From assembly GCA_964057225.1 (NCBI GenBank), contig OZ059897.1:20522001-20586000 (forward strand): a DNA stretch of 64,000 nt, given 5' to 3'. How positions within the stretch are numbered: position 1 is the stretch's first letter; each line of letters opens with the position of its first letter. The stretch is from Auanema rhodensis. Taxonomy: Eukaryota; Nematoda; Chromadorea; Rhabditida; Rhabditidae. The notes beneath the pieces were generated by a model. The model saw only the letters and a list, made by a program, of their open reading frames with translations. It was not told the origin of the DNA and did not search any database. Shown here in pieces: positions 1-15,100 of the stretch. A program made the position numbers and the translations under genes.

Positions 1-3000
1 AAAGTAGATGTTTTTAGATTCCTTTTTTCAAGGCAAAGACGATGGACAATGTTATTCAACGAAAAAATTAATTCTTCAGGGTGAAAATCGAGGATATAAG
101 TGTGAATTTATATCAGTTGATATCTCGGTGCATTTTTAAGCTAGCGCAAATCTGATAACACAGATCGACGCAGCTTAAAAATCCGCATCGAATGCACTAT
201 ACTACATGGAAGAATGCTTAATACAAAAATTAGTTATGATCGTTTGAAAAATGATGCATTAGTGTATGTTGAGTTTCCATGTACACTCAACATTGCTTCC
301 AAAAACATTTTGACAAAAATTTTTTCGAAAAATTTCAAGATAATTTAGCAAAAAGTAGATGTTTTTAGATTCCTTTTTTCAAGGCAAAGACGATGGACAA
401 TGTTATTCAACGAAAAAATTATTTCTTCAGGGTGAAAATCGAGGATATAAGTGTGAACTTATATCAGTTGATATCTCGGTGCATTTTTAAGCTAGCGCAA
501 ATCTGATAACACAGATCGACGCAGCTTAAAAATCCGCATCGAATGCACTATACTACATTGAGAAACGCTTAATACAAAAATTAGTTATGATCGTTTGAAA
601 AATGATGCATTAGTGTATGTTGAGTTTCCATGTACACTCAACATTGCTTCCAAAAACATTTTGACAAAAATTTTTTCGAAAAATTTCAAAATAATTTAGC
701 AAAAAGTAGATGTTTTTAGATTCCTTTTTTTAAGGCAAAGACGATGGACGATGTTATTCAACGAAAAAATTAATTCTTCAGGGTGAAAATCGAGGATATA
801 AGTGTGAATTTATATCAGTTGATATCTCGGTGCATTTTTAAGCTAGCGCAAATCTGATAACACAGATCGACGCAGCTTAAAAATCCGCATCGAATGCACT
901 ATACTACATGGAAGAATGCTTAATACAAAAATTAGTTATGATCGTTTGAAAAATGATGCATTAGTGTATGTTGAGTTTCCATGTACACTCAACATTGCTT
1001 CCAAAAACATTTTGACAAAAATTTTTTCGAAAAATTTCAAGATAATTTAGCAAAAAGTAGATGTTTTTAGATTCCTTTTTTCAAGGCAAAGACGATGGAC
1101 AATGTTATTCAACGAAAAAATTATTTCTTCAGGGTGAAAATCGAGGATATAAGTGTGAACTTATATCAGTTGATATCTCGGTGCATTTTTAAGCTAGCGC
1201 AAATCTGATAACACAGATCGACGCAGCTTAAAAATCCGCATCGAATGCACTATACTACATTGAGAAACGCTTAATACAAAAATTAGTTATGATCGTTTGA
1301 AAAATGATGCATTAGTGTATGTTGAGTTTCCATGTACACTCAACATTGCTTCCAAAAACATTTTGACAAAAATTTTTTCGAAAAATTTCAAAATAATTTA
1401 GCAAAAAGTAGATGTTTTTAGATTCCTTTTTTTAAGGCAAAGACGATGGACGATGTTATTCAACGAAAAAATTAATTCTTCAGGGTGAAAATCGAGGATA
1501 TAAGTGTGAACTTATATCAGTTGATATCTCGGTGCATTTTTAAGCTAGCGCAAATCTGATAACACAGATCGACGCAGCTTAAAAATCCGCATCGAATGCA
1601 CTATACTACATGGAAGAACGCTTAATACAAAAATTAGTTATGATCGTTTGAAAAATGATGCATTAGTGTATGTTGAGTTTCCATGTACACTCAACATTGC
1701 TTCCAAAAAGATTTTGACAAAAATTTTTTCGAAAAATTTCAAAATAATTTAGCAAAAAGTAGATGTTTTTAGATTCCTTTTTTCAAGGCAAAGACGATGG
1801 ACAATGTTATTCAACGAAAAAATTATTTCTTCAGGGTGAAAATCGAGGATATAAGTGTAAACTTATATCATTTGATATCTCGGTGCATTTTTAAGCTAGC
1901 GCAAATCTGATAACACAGATCGACGCAGCTTAAAAATCCGCATCGAATGCACTATACTACATTAAGAAACGCTTAATACAAAAATTAGTTATGATCGTTT
2001 GAAAAATGATGCATTAGTGTATGTTGAGTTTCCATGTACACTCAACATTGCTTCCAAAAACATTTTGACAAAAATTTTTTCGAAAAATTTCAAAATAATT
2101 TAGCAAAAAGTAGATGTTTTTAGATTCCTTTTTTTAAGGCAAAGACGATGGACGATGTTATTCAACGAAAAAATTAATTCTTCAGGGTGAAAATCGAGGA
2201 TATAAGTGTGAACTTATATCAGTTGATATCTCGGTGCATTTTTAAGCTAGCGCAAATCTGATAACACAGATCGACGCAGCTTAAAAATCCGCATCGAATG
2301 CACTATACTACATGGAAGAATGCTTAATACAAAAATTAGTTATGATCGTTTGAAAAATGATGCATTAGTGTATGTTGAGTTTCCATGTACACTCAACATT
2401 GCTTCCAAAAACATTTTGACAAAAATTTTTTCGAAAAATTTCAAGATAATTTAGCAAAAAGTAGATGTTTTTAGATTCCTTTTTTCAAGGCAAAGACGAT
2501 GGACAATGTTATTCAACGAAAAAATTATTTCTTCAGGGTGAAAATCGAGGATATAAGTGTGAACTTATATCAGTTGATATCTCGGTGCATTTTTAAGCTA
2601 GCGCAAATCTGATAACACAGATCGACGCAGCTTAAAAATCCGCATCGAATGCACTATACTACATTGAGAAACGCTTAATACAAAAATTAGTTATGATCGT
2701 TTGAAAAATGATGCATTAGTGTATGTTGAGTTTCCATGTACACTCAACATTGCTTCCAAAAACATTTTGACAAAAATTTTTTCGAAAAATTTCAAAATAA
2801 TTTAGCAAAAAGTAGATGTTTTTAGATTCCTTTTTTTAAGGCAAAGACGATGGACGATGTTATTCAACGAAAAAATTAATTCTTCAGGGTGAAAATCGAG
2901 GATATAAGTGTGAACTTATATCAGTTGATATCTCGGTGCATTTTTAAGCTAGCGCAAATCTGATAACACAGATCGACGCAGCTTAAAAATCCGCATCGAA

Positions 3001-3300
3001 TGCACTATACTACATGGAAGAACGCTTAATACAAAAATTAGTTATGATCGTTTGAAAAATGATGCATTAGTGTATGTTGAGTTTCCATGTACACTCAACA
3101 TTGCTTCCAAAAAGATTTTGACAAAAATTTTTTCGAAAAATTTCAAAATAATTTAGCAAAAAGTAGATGTTTTTAGATTCCTTTTTTCAAGGCAAAGACG
3201 ATGGACAATGTTATTCAACGAAAAAATTATTTCTTCAGGGTGAAAATCGAGGATATAAGTGTGAACTTATATCAGTTGATATCTCGGTGCATTTTTAAGC
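1..3300 (+). repeat. Higher-order repeat block: 2-monomer and 4-monomer units
   Basis: Two subtypes alternate strictly. One has TTTAAGG, GGACGATG and ATGGAAG. The other has TTCAAGG, GGACAATG, ATTATTTC and usually ATTGAG. This gives a 702-bp dimer. A rarer change, CCAAAAAG in place of CCAAAAAC, appears at 1703 and 3107, 1404 bp apart (four monomers). Confidence 0.8.
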
Positions 3301-6300
3301 TAGCGCAAATCTGATAACACAGATCGACGCAGCTTAAAAATCCGCATCGAATGCACTATACTACATGGAAGAATGCTTAATACAAAAATTAGTTATGATC
3401 GTTTGAAAAATGATGCATTAGTGTATGTTGAGTTTCCATGTACACTCAACATTGCTTCCAAAAACATTTTGACAAAAATTTTTTCGAAAAATTTCAAGAT
3501 AATTTAGCAAAAAGTAGATGTTTTTAGATTCCTTTTTTCAAGGCAAACACGATGGACAATGTTATTCAACGAAAAAATTAATTCTTCAGGGTGAAAATCG
3601 AGGATATAAGTGTGAACTTATATCAGTTGATATCTCGGTACATTTTTAAGCTAGCGCAAATCTGATAACACAGATCGACGCAGCTTAAAAATCCGCATCG
3701 AATGCACTATACTACATGGAAGAATGCTTAATACAAAAATTAGTTATGATCGTTTGAAAAATGATGCATTAGTGTATGTTGAGTTTCCATGTACACTCAA
3801 CATTGCTTCCAAAAACATTTTGACAAAAATTTTTTCGAAAAATTTCAAGATAATTTAGCAAAAAGTAGATGTTTTTAGATTCCTTTTTTCAAGGCGAAGA
3901 CGATGGACAATGTTATTCAACGAAAAAATTAATTCTTCAGGGTGAAAATCGAGGATATAAGTGTGAACTTATATCAGTTGATATCTCGGTACATTTTTAA
4001 GCTAGCGCAAATCTGATAACACAGATCGACGCAGCTTAAAAATCCGCATCGAATGCACTATACTACATGGAAGAACGCTTAATACAAAAATTAGTTATGA
4101 TCGTTTGAAAAATGATGCATTAGTGTATGTTGAGTTTCCATGTACACTCAACATTGCTTCCAAAAACATTTTGACAAAAATTTTTTCGAAAAATTTCAAA
4201 ATAATTTAGCAAAAAGTAGATGTTTTTAGATTCCTTTTTTCAAGGCAAAGACGATGGACAATGTTATTTAACGAAAAAATTAATTCTTCAGGGTGAAAAT
4301 CGAGGATAAAAGTGTGAACTTATATCAGTTGATATCTCGGTGCATTTTTAAGCTAGCGCAAATCTGATAACACAGATCGACGCAGCTTAAAAATCCGCAT
4401 CGAATGCACTATACTACATGGAAGAACGCTTAATACAAAAATTAGTTATGATCGTTTGAAAAATGATGCATTAGTGTATTTTGAGTTTCCATGTACACTC
4501 AACATTGCTTCCAAAAACATTTTGACAAAAATTTTTTCGAAAAATTTCAAAATAATTTAGCAAAAAGTAGATGTTTTTAGATTCCTTTTTTCAAGGCAAA
4601 GACGATGGACGATGTTATTCAACGAAAAAATTAATTCTTCAGGGTGAAAATCGAGGATATAAGTGTGAACTTATATCAGTTGATATCTCGGTGCATTTTT
4701 AAGCTAGCGCAAATCTGATAACACAGATCGACGCAGCTTAAAAATCCGCATCGAATGCACTATACTACATTAAGAAACGCTTAATACAAAAATTAGTTAT
4801 GATCGTTTGAAAAATGATGCATTAGTGTATGTTGAGTTTCCATGTACACTCAACATTGCTTCCAAAAACATTTTGACAAAAATTTTTTCGAAAAATTTCA
4901 AAATAATTTAGCAAAAAGTAGATGTTTTTAGATTCCTTTTTTTAAGGCAAAGACGATGGACGATGTTATTCAACGAAAAAATTAATTCTTCAGGGTGAAA
5001 ATCGAGGATATAAGTGTGAACTTATATCAGTTGATATCTCGGTGCATTTTTAAGCTAGCGCAAATCTGATAACACAGATCGACGCAGCTTAAAAATCCGC
5101 ATCGAATGCACTATACTACATGGAAGAACGCTTGATACAAAAATTAGTTATGATCGTTTGAAAAATGATGCATTAGTGTATTTTGAGTTTCCATGTACAC
5201 TCAACATTGCTTCCAAAAACATTTTGACAAAAATTTTTTCGAAAAATTTCAAAATAATTTAGCAAAAAGTAGATGTTTTTAGATTCCTTTTTTCAAGGCA
5301 AAGACGATGGACAATGTTATTCAACGAAAAAATTATTTCTTCAGGGTGAAAATCGAGGATAAAAGTGTAATATTATATCAGTTGATATCTCGGTGCATTT
5401 TTAAGCTAGCGCAAATCTGATAACACAGATCGACGCAGCTTAAAAATCCGCATCGAATGCACTATACTACATTAAGAAACGCTTAATACAAAAATTAGTT
5501 ATGATCGTTTGAAAAATGATGCATTAGTGTATGTTGAGTTTCCATGTACACTCAACATTGCTTCCAAAAACATTTTGACAAAAATTTTTTCGAAAATTTT
5601 CAAAATAATTTAGCAAAAAGTAGATGTTTTTAGATTCCTTTTTTCAAGGCAAAGACGATGGACGATGTTATTCAACGAAAAAATTAATTCTTCAGGGTGA
5701 AAATCGAGGATATAAGTGTGAACTTATATCAGTTGATATCTCGGTGCATTTTTAAGCTAGCGCAAATCTGATAACACAGATCGACGCAGCTTAAAAATCC
5801 GCATCGAATGCACTATACTACATTAAGAAACGCTTAATACAAAAATTAGTTATGATCGTTTGAAAAATGATGCATTAGTGTATGTTGAGTTTCCATGTAC
5901 ACTCAACATTGCTTCCAAAAACATTTTGACAAAATTTTTTTCGAAAAATTTCAAAATAATTTAGCAAAAAGTAGATGTTTTTAGATTCCTTTTTTTAAGG
6001 CAAAGACGATGGACGATGTTATTCAACGAAAAAATTAATTCTTCAGGGTGAAAATCGAGGATATAAGTGTGAACTTATATCAGTTGATATCTCGGTGCAT
6101 TTCTAAGCTAGCGCAAATCTGATAACACAGATCGACGCAGCTTAAAAATCCGCATCGAATGCACTATACTACATGGAAGAACGCTTAATACAAAAATTAG
6201 TTATGATCGTTTGAAAAATGATGCATTAGTGTATGTTGAGTTTCCATGTACACTCAACATTGCTTCCAAAAACATTTTGACAAAAATTTTTTCGAAAAAT

Positions 6301-9017
6301 TTCAAGATAATTTAGCAAAAAGTAGATGTTTTTAGATTCCTTTTTTCAAGGCAAAGACGATGGACAATGTTATTCAACGAAAAAATTATTTCTTCAGAGT
6401 GAAAATCGAGGATATAAGTGTGAACTTATATCAGTTGATATCTCGGTGCATTTTTAAGCTAGCGCAAATCTGATAACACAGATCGACGCAGCTTAAAAAT
6501 CCGCATCGAATGCACTATACTACATTGAGAAACGCTTAATACAAAAATTAGTTATGATCGTTTGAAAAATGATGCATTAGTGTATGTTGAGTTTCCATGT
6601 ACACTCAACATTGCTTCCAAAAAGATTTTGACAAAAATTTTTTCGAAAAATTTCAAAATAATTTAGCAAAAAGTAGATGTTTTTAGATTCCTTTTTTCAA
6701 GGCAAAGACGATGGACAATGTTATTCAACGAAAAAATTATTTCTTCAGGGTGAAAATCGAGGATATAAGTGTGAACTTATATCAGTTGATATCTCGGTGC
6801 ATTTTTAAGCTAGCGCAAATCTGATAACACAGATCGACGCAGCTTAAAAATCCGCATCGAATGCACTATACTACATTGAGAAACGCTTAATACAAAAATT
6901 AGTTATGATCGTTTGAAAAATGATGCATTAGTGTATGTTGAGTTTCCATGTACACTCAACATTGCTTCCGAAAACATTTTGACAAAAATTTTTTCGAAAA
7001 ATTTCAAAATAATTTAGCAAAAAGTAGATGTTTTTAGATTCCTTTTTTCAAGGCGAAGACGATGGACAATGTTATTCAACGAAAAAATTAATTCTTCAGG
7101 GTGAAAATCGAGGATATAAGTGTGAACTTATATCAGTTGATATCTCGGTACATTTTTAAGCTAGTGCAAATCTGATAACACAGATCGACGCAGCTTAAAA
7201 ATCCGCATCGAATGCACTATACTACATGGAAGAACGCTTAATACAAAAATTAGTTATGATCGTTTGAAAAATGATGCATTAGTGTATGTTGAGTTTCCAT
7301 GTACACTCAACATTGCTTCCAAAAACATTTTGACAAAAATTTTTTCGAAAAATTTCAAAATAATTTAGCAAAAAGTAGATGTTTTTAGATTCCTTTTTTC
7401 AAGGCAAAGACGATGGACGATGTTATTCAACGAAAAAATTAATTCTTCAGGGTGAAAATCGAGGATATAAGTGTGAACTTATATCAGTTGATATCTCGGT
7501 GCATTTTTAAGCTAGCGCAAATCTGATAACACAGATCGACGCAGCTTAAAAATCCGCATCGAATGCACTATACTACATTAAGAAACGCTTAATACAAAAA
7601 TTAGTTATGATCGTTTGAAAAATGATGCATTAGTGTATGTTGAGTTTCCATGTACACTCAACATTGCTTCCAAAAACATTTTGACAAAAATTTTTTCGAA
7701 AAATTTCAAAATAATTCAGCAAAAAGTAGATGTTTTTAGATTCCTTTTTTTAAGGCAAAGACGATGGACGATGTTATTCAACGAAAAAATTAATTCTTCA
7801 GGGTGAAAATCGAGGATATAAGTGTGAACTTATATCAGTTGATATCTCGGTGCATTTTTAAGCTAGCGCAAATCTGATAACACAGATCGACGCAGCTTAA
7901 AAATCCGCATCGAATGCACTATACTACATGGAAGAACGCTTAATACAAAAATTAGTTATGATCGTTTGAAAAATGATGCATTAGTGTATGTTGAGTTTCC
8001 ATGTACACTCAACATTGCTTCCAAAAACATTTTGACAAAAATTTTTTCGAAAAATTTCAAAATAATTTAGCAAAAAGTAGATGTTTTTAGATTCCTTTTT
8101 TCAAGGCAAAGACGATGGACAATGTTATTCAACGAAAAAATTATTTCTTCAGGGTGAAAATCGAGGATATAAGTGTGAACTTATATCAGTTGATATCTCG
8201 GTGCATTTTTAAGCTAGCGCAAATCTGATAACACAGATCGACGCAGCTTAAAAATCCGCATCGAATGCACTATACTACATTGAGAAACGCTTAATACAAA
8301 AATAAGTTATGATCGTTTGAAAAATGATGCATTAGTGTATGTTGAGTTTCCATGTACACTCAACATTGCTTCCAAAAACATTTTGACAAAAATTTTTTCG
8401 AAAAATTTCAAAATAATTTAGCAAAAAGTAGATGTTTTTAGATTCCTTTTTTCAAGGCAAAGACGATGGACGATGTTATTCAACGAAAAAATTAATTCTT
8501 CAGGGTGAAAATCGAGGATATAAGTGTGAACTTATATCAGTTGATATCTCGGTGCATTTTTAAGCTAGCGCAAATCTGATAACACAGATCGACGCAGCTC
8601 AAAAATCCGTACGAATGCACTATACTATATTGAGAAACGCTTAATACAAAAATTAGTTATGATCGTTTGAAAAATGATGCATTAGTGTATGTTGAGTTTC
8701 CATGTACACTCAACATTGCTTCCAAAAACATTTTGACAAAAATTTTTTCGAAAAATTTCAAAATAATTAAGCAAAAAGTAGATGTTTTTAGATTCCTTTT
8801 TTCAAGGCAAAGACGATGGACAATGTTATTCAACGAAAAAATTAATTCTTCAGGGTGAAAATCGAGGATATAAGTGTGAACTTATATCAGTTGATATCTC
8901 GGTACATTTTTAAGCTAGCGCAAATCTGATAACACAGATCGACGCAGCTTAAAAATCCGCATCGAATGCACTATACTACATGGAAGAACGCTTAATACAA
9001 AAATTAGTTATGATCGT

Positions 9018-12000
9018 TTGAAAAATGATGCATTAGTGTATGTTGAGTTTCCATGTACACTCAACATTGCTTCCAAAAACATTTTGACAAAAATTTTTTC
9101 GAAAAATTTCAAAATAATTTAGCAAAAAGTAGATGTTTTTAGATTTCTTTTTTCAAGGCAAAGACGATGGACAATGTTATTCAACGAAAAAATTAATTCT
9201 TCAGGGTGAAAATCGAGGATATAAGTGTGAACTTATATCAGTTGATATCTCGGTGCATTTTTAAGCTAGCGCAAATCTGATAACACAGATCGACGCAGCT
9301 CAAAAATCCGTACGAATGCACTATACTACATTGAGAAACGCTTAATACAAAAATTAGTTAAGATCGTTTGAAAAATGATGCATTAGTGTATGTTGAGTTT
9401 CCATGTACACTCAACATTGCTTCCAAAAACATTTTGACAAAAATTTTTTCGAAAAATTTCAAAATAATTAAGCAAAAAGTAAATGTTTTTAGATTCCTTT
9501 TTTCAAGGCAAAGACGATGGACAATGTTATTCAACGAAAAAATTAATTCTTCAGGGTGAAAATCGAGGATATAAGTGTGAACTTATATCAGTTGATATCT
9601 CGGTACATTTTTAAGCTACCGCAAATCTGATAACACAGATCGACGCAGCTTAAAAATCCGCATCGAATGCACTATACTACATGGAAGAACGCTTAATACA
9701 AAAATTAGTTATGATCGTTTGAAAAATGATGCATTAGTGTATGTTGAGTTTCCATGTACACTCAACATTGCTTCCAAAAACATTTTGACAAAAATTTTTT
9801 CGAAAAATTTCAAAATAATTTAGCAAAAAGTAGATGTTTTTAGATTTCTTTTTTCAAGGCAAAGACGATGGACAATGTTATTCAACGAAAAAATTATTTC
9901 TTCAGGGTGAAAATCGAGGATATAAGTGTAAACTTATATCAGTTGATATCTCGGTGCATTTTTAAGCTAGCGCAAATCTGATAACACAGATCGACGCAGC
10001 TTAAAAATCCGCATCGAATGCACTATACTACATTGAGAAACGCTTAATACAAAAATTAGTTATGATCGTTTGAAAAATGATGCATTAGTGTATGTTGAGT
10101 TTCCATGTACACTCAACATTGCTTCCAAAAAGATTTTGACAAAAATTTTTTCGAAAAATTTCAAAATAATTTAGCGAAAAGTAGATGTTTTTAGATTCCT
10201 TTTTTCAAGGCAAAGACGATGGACAATGTTATTCAACGAAAAAATTATTTCTTCAGGGTGAAAATCGAGGATATAAGTGTGAACTTATATCAGTTGATAT
10301 CTCGGTGCATTTTTAAGCTAGCGCAAATCTGATAACACAGATCGACGCAGCTTAAAAATCCGCATCGAATGCACTATACTACATTGAGAAACGCTTAATA
10401 CAAAAATTAGTTATGATCGTTTGAAAAATGATGCATTAGTGTATGTTGAGTTTCCATGTACACTCAACATTGCTTCCAAAAACATTTTGACAAAAATTTT
10501 TTCGAAAAATTTCAAAATAATTTAGCAAAAAGTAGATGTTTTTAGATTCCTTTTTTCAAGGCAAAGACGATGGACGATGTTATTCAACGAAAAAATTAAT
10601 TCTTCAGGGTGAAAATCGAGGATATAAGTGTGAACTTATATCAGTTGATATCTCGGTGCATTTTTAAGCTAGCGCAAATCTGATAACACAGATCGACGCA
10701 GCTCAAAAATCCGTACGAATGCACTATACTATATTGAGAAACGCTTAATACAAAAATTAGTTATGATCGTTTGAAAAATGATGCATTAGTGTATGTTGAG
10801 TTTCCATGTACACTCAACATTGCTTCCAAAAACATTTTGACAAAAATTTTTTCGAAAAATTTCAAAATAATTTAGCAAAAAGTAGATGTTTTTAGATTTC
10901 TTTTTTCAAGGCAAAGACGATGGACAATGTTATTCAACGAAAAAATTAATTCTTCAGGGTGAAAATCGAGGATATAAGTGTGAACTTATATCAGTTGATA
11001 TCTCGGTGCATTTTTAAGCTAGCGCAAATCTGATAACACAGATCGACGCAGCTCAAAAATCCGTACGAATGCACTATACTACATTGAGAAACGCTTAATA
11101 CAAAAATTAGTTAAGATCGTTTGAAAAATGATGCATTAGTGTATGTTGAGTTTCCATGTACACTCAACATTGCTTCCAAAAACATTTTGACAAAAATTTT
11201 TTCGAAAAATTTCAAAATAATTAAGCAAAAAGTAGATGTTTTTAGATTCCTTTTTTCAAGGCAAAGACGATGGACAATGTTATTCAACGAAAAAATTAAT
11301 TCTTCAGGGTGAAAATCGAGGATATAAGTGTGAACTTATATCAGTTGATATCTCGGTACATTTTTAAGCTAGCGCAAATCTGATAACACAGATCGACGCA
11401 GCTTAAAAATCCGCATCGAATGCACTATACTACATGGAAGAACGCTTAATACAAAAATTAGTTATGATCGTTTGAAAAATGATGCATTAGTGTATGTTGA
11501 GTTTCCATGTACACTCAACATTGCTTCCAAAAACATTTTGACAAAAATTTTTTCGAAAAATTTCAAAATAATTTAGCAAAAAGTAGATGTTTTTAGATTT
11601 CTTTTTTCAAGGCAAAGACGATGGACAATGTTATTCAACGAAAAAATTATTTCTTCAGGGTGAAAATCGAGGATATAAGTGTAAACTTATATCAGTTGAT
11701 ATCTCGGTGCATTTTTAAGCTAGCGCAAATCTGATAACACAGATCGACGCAGCTTAAAAATCCGCATCGAATGCACTATACTACATTGAGAAACGCTTAA
11801 TACAAAAATTAGTTATGATCGTTTGAAAAATGATGCATTAGTGTATGTTGAGTTTCCATGTACACTCAACATTGCTTCCAAAAAGATTTTGACAAAAATT
11901 TTTTCGAAAAATTTCAAAATAATTTAGCGAAAAGTAGATGTTTTTAGATTCCTTTTTTCAAGGCAAAGACGATGGACAATGTTATTCAACGAAAAAATTA

Positions 12001-12172
12001 TTTCTTCAGGGTGAAAATCGAGGATATAAGTGTGAACTTATATCAGTTGATATCTCGGTGCATTTTTAAGCTAGCGCAAATCTGATAACACAGATCGACG
12101 CAGCTTAAAAATCCGCATCGAATGCACTATACTACATTGAGAAACGCTTAATACAAAAATTAGTTATGATCG
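9018..12172 (+). repeat. Duplicated 4-monomer block displaced by 1753 bp
   Basis: Monomers at about 9018-10420 recur at about 10771-12172 with the same order of subtypes. The rare change TTAAGATCG (consensus TTATGATCG) occurs at about 9358 and 11111, exactly 1753 bp apart. The displacement is five monomers, two of them 350 bp long. The neighbouring monomers outside the block differ, so its edges are recognisable. Confidence 0.7.
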
Positions 12173-15100
12173 TTTGAAAAATGATGCATTAGTGTATGTT
12201 GAGTTTCCATGTACACTCAACATTGCTTCCGAAAACATTTTGACAAAAATTTTTTCGAAAAATTTCAAAATAATTTAGCAAAAAGTAGATGTTTTTAGAT
12301 TCCTTTTTTCAAGGCGAAGACGATGGACAATGTTATTCAACGAAAAAATTAATTCTTCAGGGTGAAAATCGAGGATATAAGTGTGAACTTATATCAGTTG
12401 ATATCTCGGTACATTTTTAAGCTAGCGCAAATCTGATAACACAGATCGACGCAGCTTAAAAATCCGCATCGAATGCACTATACTACATGGAAGAACGCTT
12501 AATACAAAAATTAGTTATGATCGTTTGAAAAATGATGCATTAGTGTATGTTGAGTTTCCATGTACACTCAACATTGCTTCCAAAAACATTTTGACAAAAA
12601 TTTTTTCGAAAAATTTCAAAATAATTTAGCAAAAAGTAGATGTTTTTAGATTCCTTTTTTCAAGGCAAAGACGATGGACGATGTTATTCAACGAAAAAAT
12701 TAATTCTTCAGGGTGAAAATCGAGGATATAAGTGTGAACTTATATCAGTTGATATCTCGGTGCATTTTTAAGCTAGCGCAAATCTGATAACACAGATCGA
12801 CGCAGCTTAAAAATCCGCATCGAATGCACTATACTACATGGAAGAACGCTTAATACAAAAATTAGTTATGATCGTTTGAAAAATGATGCATTAGTGTATG
12901 TTGAGTTTCCATGTACACTCAACATTGCTTCCAAAAACATTTTGACAAAAATTTTTTCGAAAAATTTCAAAATAATTTAGCAAAAAGTAGATGTTTTTAG
13001 ATTCCTTTTTTCAAGGCAAAGACGATGGACAATGTTATTCAACGAAAAAATTATTTCTTCAGGGTGAAAATCGAGGATATAAGTGTGAACTTATATCAAA
13101 TGATATCTCGGTGCATTTTTAAGCTAGCGCAAATCTGATAACACAGATCGACGCAGCTTAAAAATCCGCATCGAATGCACTATACTACATTGAGAAACGC
13201 TTAATACAAAAATTAGTTATGATCGTTTGAAAAATGATGCATTAGTGTATGTTGAGTTTCCATGTACACTCAACATTGCTTCCAAAAACATTTTGACAAA
13301 AATTTTTTCGAAAAATTTCAAAATAATTTAGCAAAAAGTAGATGTTTTTAGATTCCTTTTTTCAAGGCAAAGACGATGGACGATGTTATTCAACGAAAAA
13401 ATTAATTCTTCAGGGTGAAAATCGAGGATATAAGTGTGAACTTATATCAGTTGATATCTCGGTGCATTTTTAAGCTAGCGCAAATCTGATAACACAGATC
13501 GACGCAGCTCAAAAATCCGTACGAATGCACTATACTATATTGAGAAACGCTTAATACAAAAATTAGTTATGATCGTTTGAAAAATGATGCATTAGTGTAT
13601 GTTGAGTTTCCATGTACACTCAACATTGCTTCCAAAAACATTTTGACAAAAATTTTTTCGAAAAATTTCAAAATAATTAAGCAAAAAGTAGATGTTTTTA
13701 GATTCCTTTTTTCAAGGCAAAGACGATGGACAATGTTATTCAACGAAAAAATTAATTCTTCAGGGTGAAAATCGAGGATATAAGTGTGAACTTATATCAG
13801 TTGATATCTCGGTACATTTTTAAGCTAGCGCAAATCTGATAACACAGATCGACGCAGCTTAAAAATCCGCATCGAATGCACTATACTACATGGAAGAACG
13901 CTTAATACAAAAATTAGTTATGATCGTTTGAAAAATGATGCATTAGTGTATGTTGAGTTTCCATGTACACTCAACATTGCTTCCAAAAACATTTTGACAA
14001 AAATTTTTTCGAAAAATTTCAAAATAATTTAGCAAAAAGTAGATGTTTTTAGATTTCTTTTTTCAAGGCAAAGACGATGGACAATGTTATTCAACGAAAA
14101 AATTATTTCTTCAGGGTGAAAATCGAGGATATAAGTGTAAACTTATATCAGTTGATATCTCGGTGCATTTTTAAGCTAGCGCAAATCTGATAACACAGAT
14201 CGACGCAGCTTAAAAATCCGCATCGAATGCACTATACTACATTGAGAAACGCTTAATACAAAAATTAGTTATGATCGTTTGAAAAATGATGCATTAGTGT
14301 ATGTTGAGTTTCCATGTACACTCAACATTGCTTCCAAAAACATTTTGACAAAAATTTTTTCGAAAAATTTCAAAATAATTTAGCAAAAAGTAGATGTTTT
14401 TAGATTCCTTTTTTTAAGGCGAAGACGATGGACGATGTTATTCAACGAAAAAATTAATTCTTCAGGGTGAAAATCGAGGATATAAGTGTGAACTTATATC
14501 AGTTGATATCTCGGTGCATTTTTAAGCTAGCGCAAATCTGATAACACAGATCGACGCAGCTTAAAAATCCGCATCGAATGCACTATACTACATGGAAGAA
14601 CGCTTAATACAAAAATTAGTTATGATCGTTTGAAAAATGATGCATTAGTGTATGTTGAGTTTCCATGTACACTCAACATTGCTTCCAAAAAGATTTTGAC
14701 AAAAATTTTTTCGAAAAATTTCAAAATAATTTAGCGAAAAGTAGATGTTTTTAGATTCCTTTTTTCAAGGCAAAGACGATGGACAATGTTATTCAACGAA
14801 AAAATTATTTCTTCAGGGTGAAAATCGAGGATATAAGTGTGAACTTATATCAGTTGATATCTCGGTGCATTTTTAAGCTAGCGCAAATCTGATAACACAG
14901 ATCGACGCAGCTTAAAAATCCGCATCGAATGCACTATACTACATTGAGAAACGCTTAATACAAAAATTAGTTATGATCGTTTGAAAAATGATGCATTAGT
15001 GTATGTTGAGTTTCCATGTACACTCAACATTGCTTCCAAAAACATTTTGACAAAAATTTTTTCGAAAAATTTCAAAATAATTTAGCAAAAAGTAGATGTT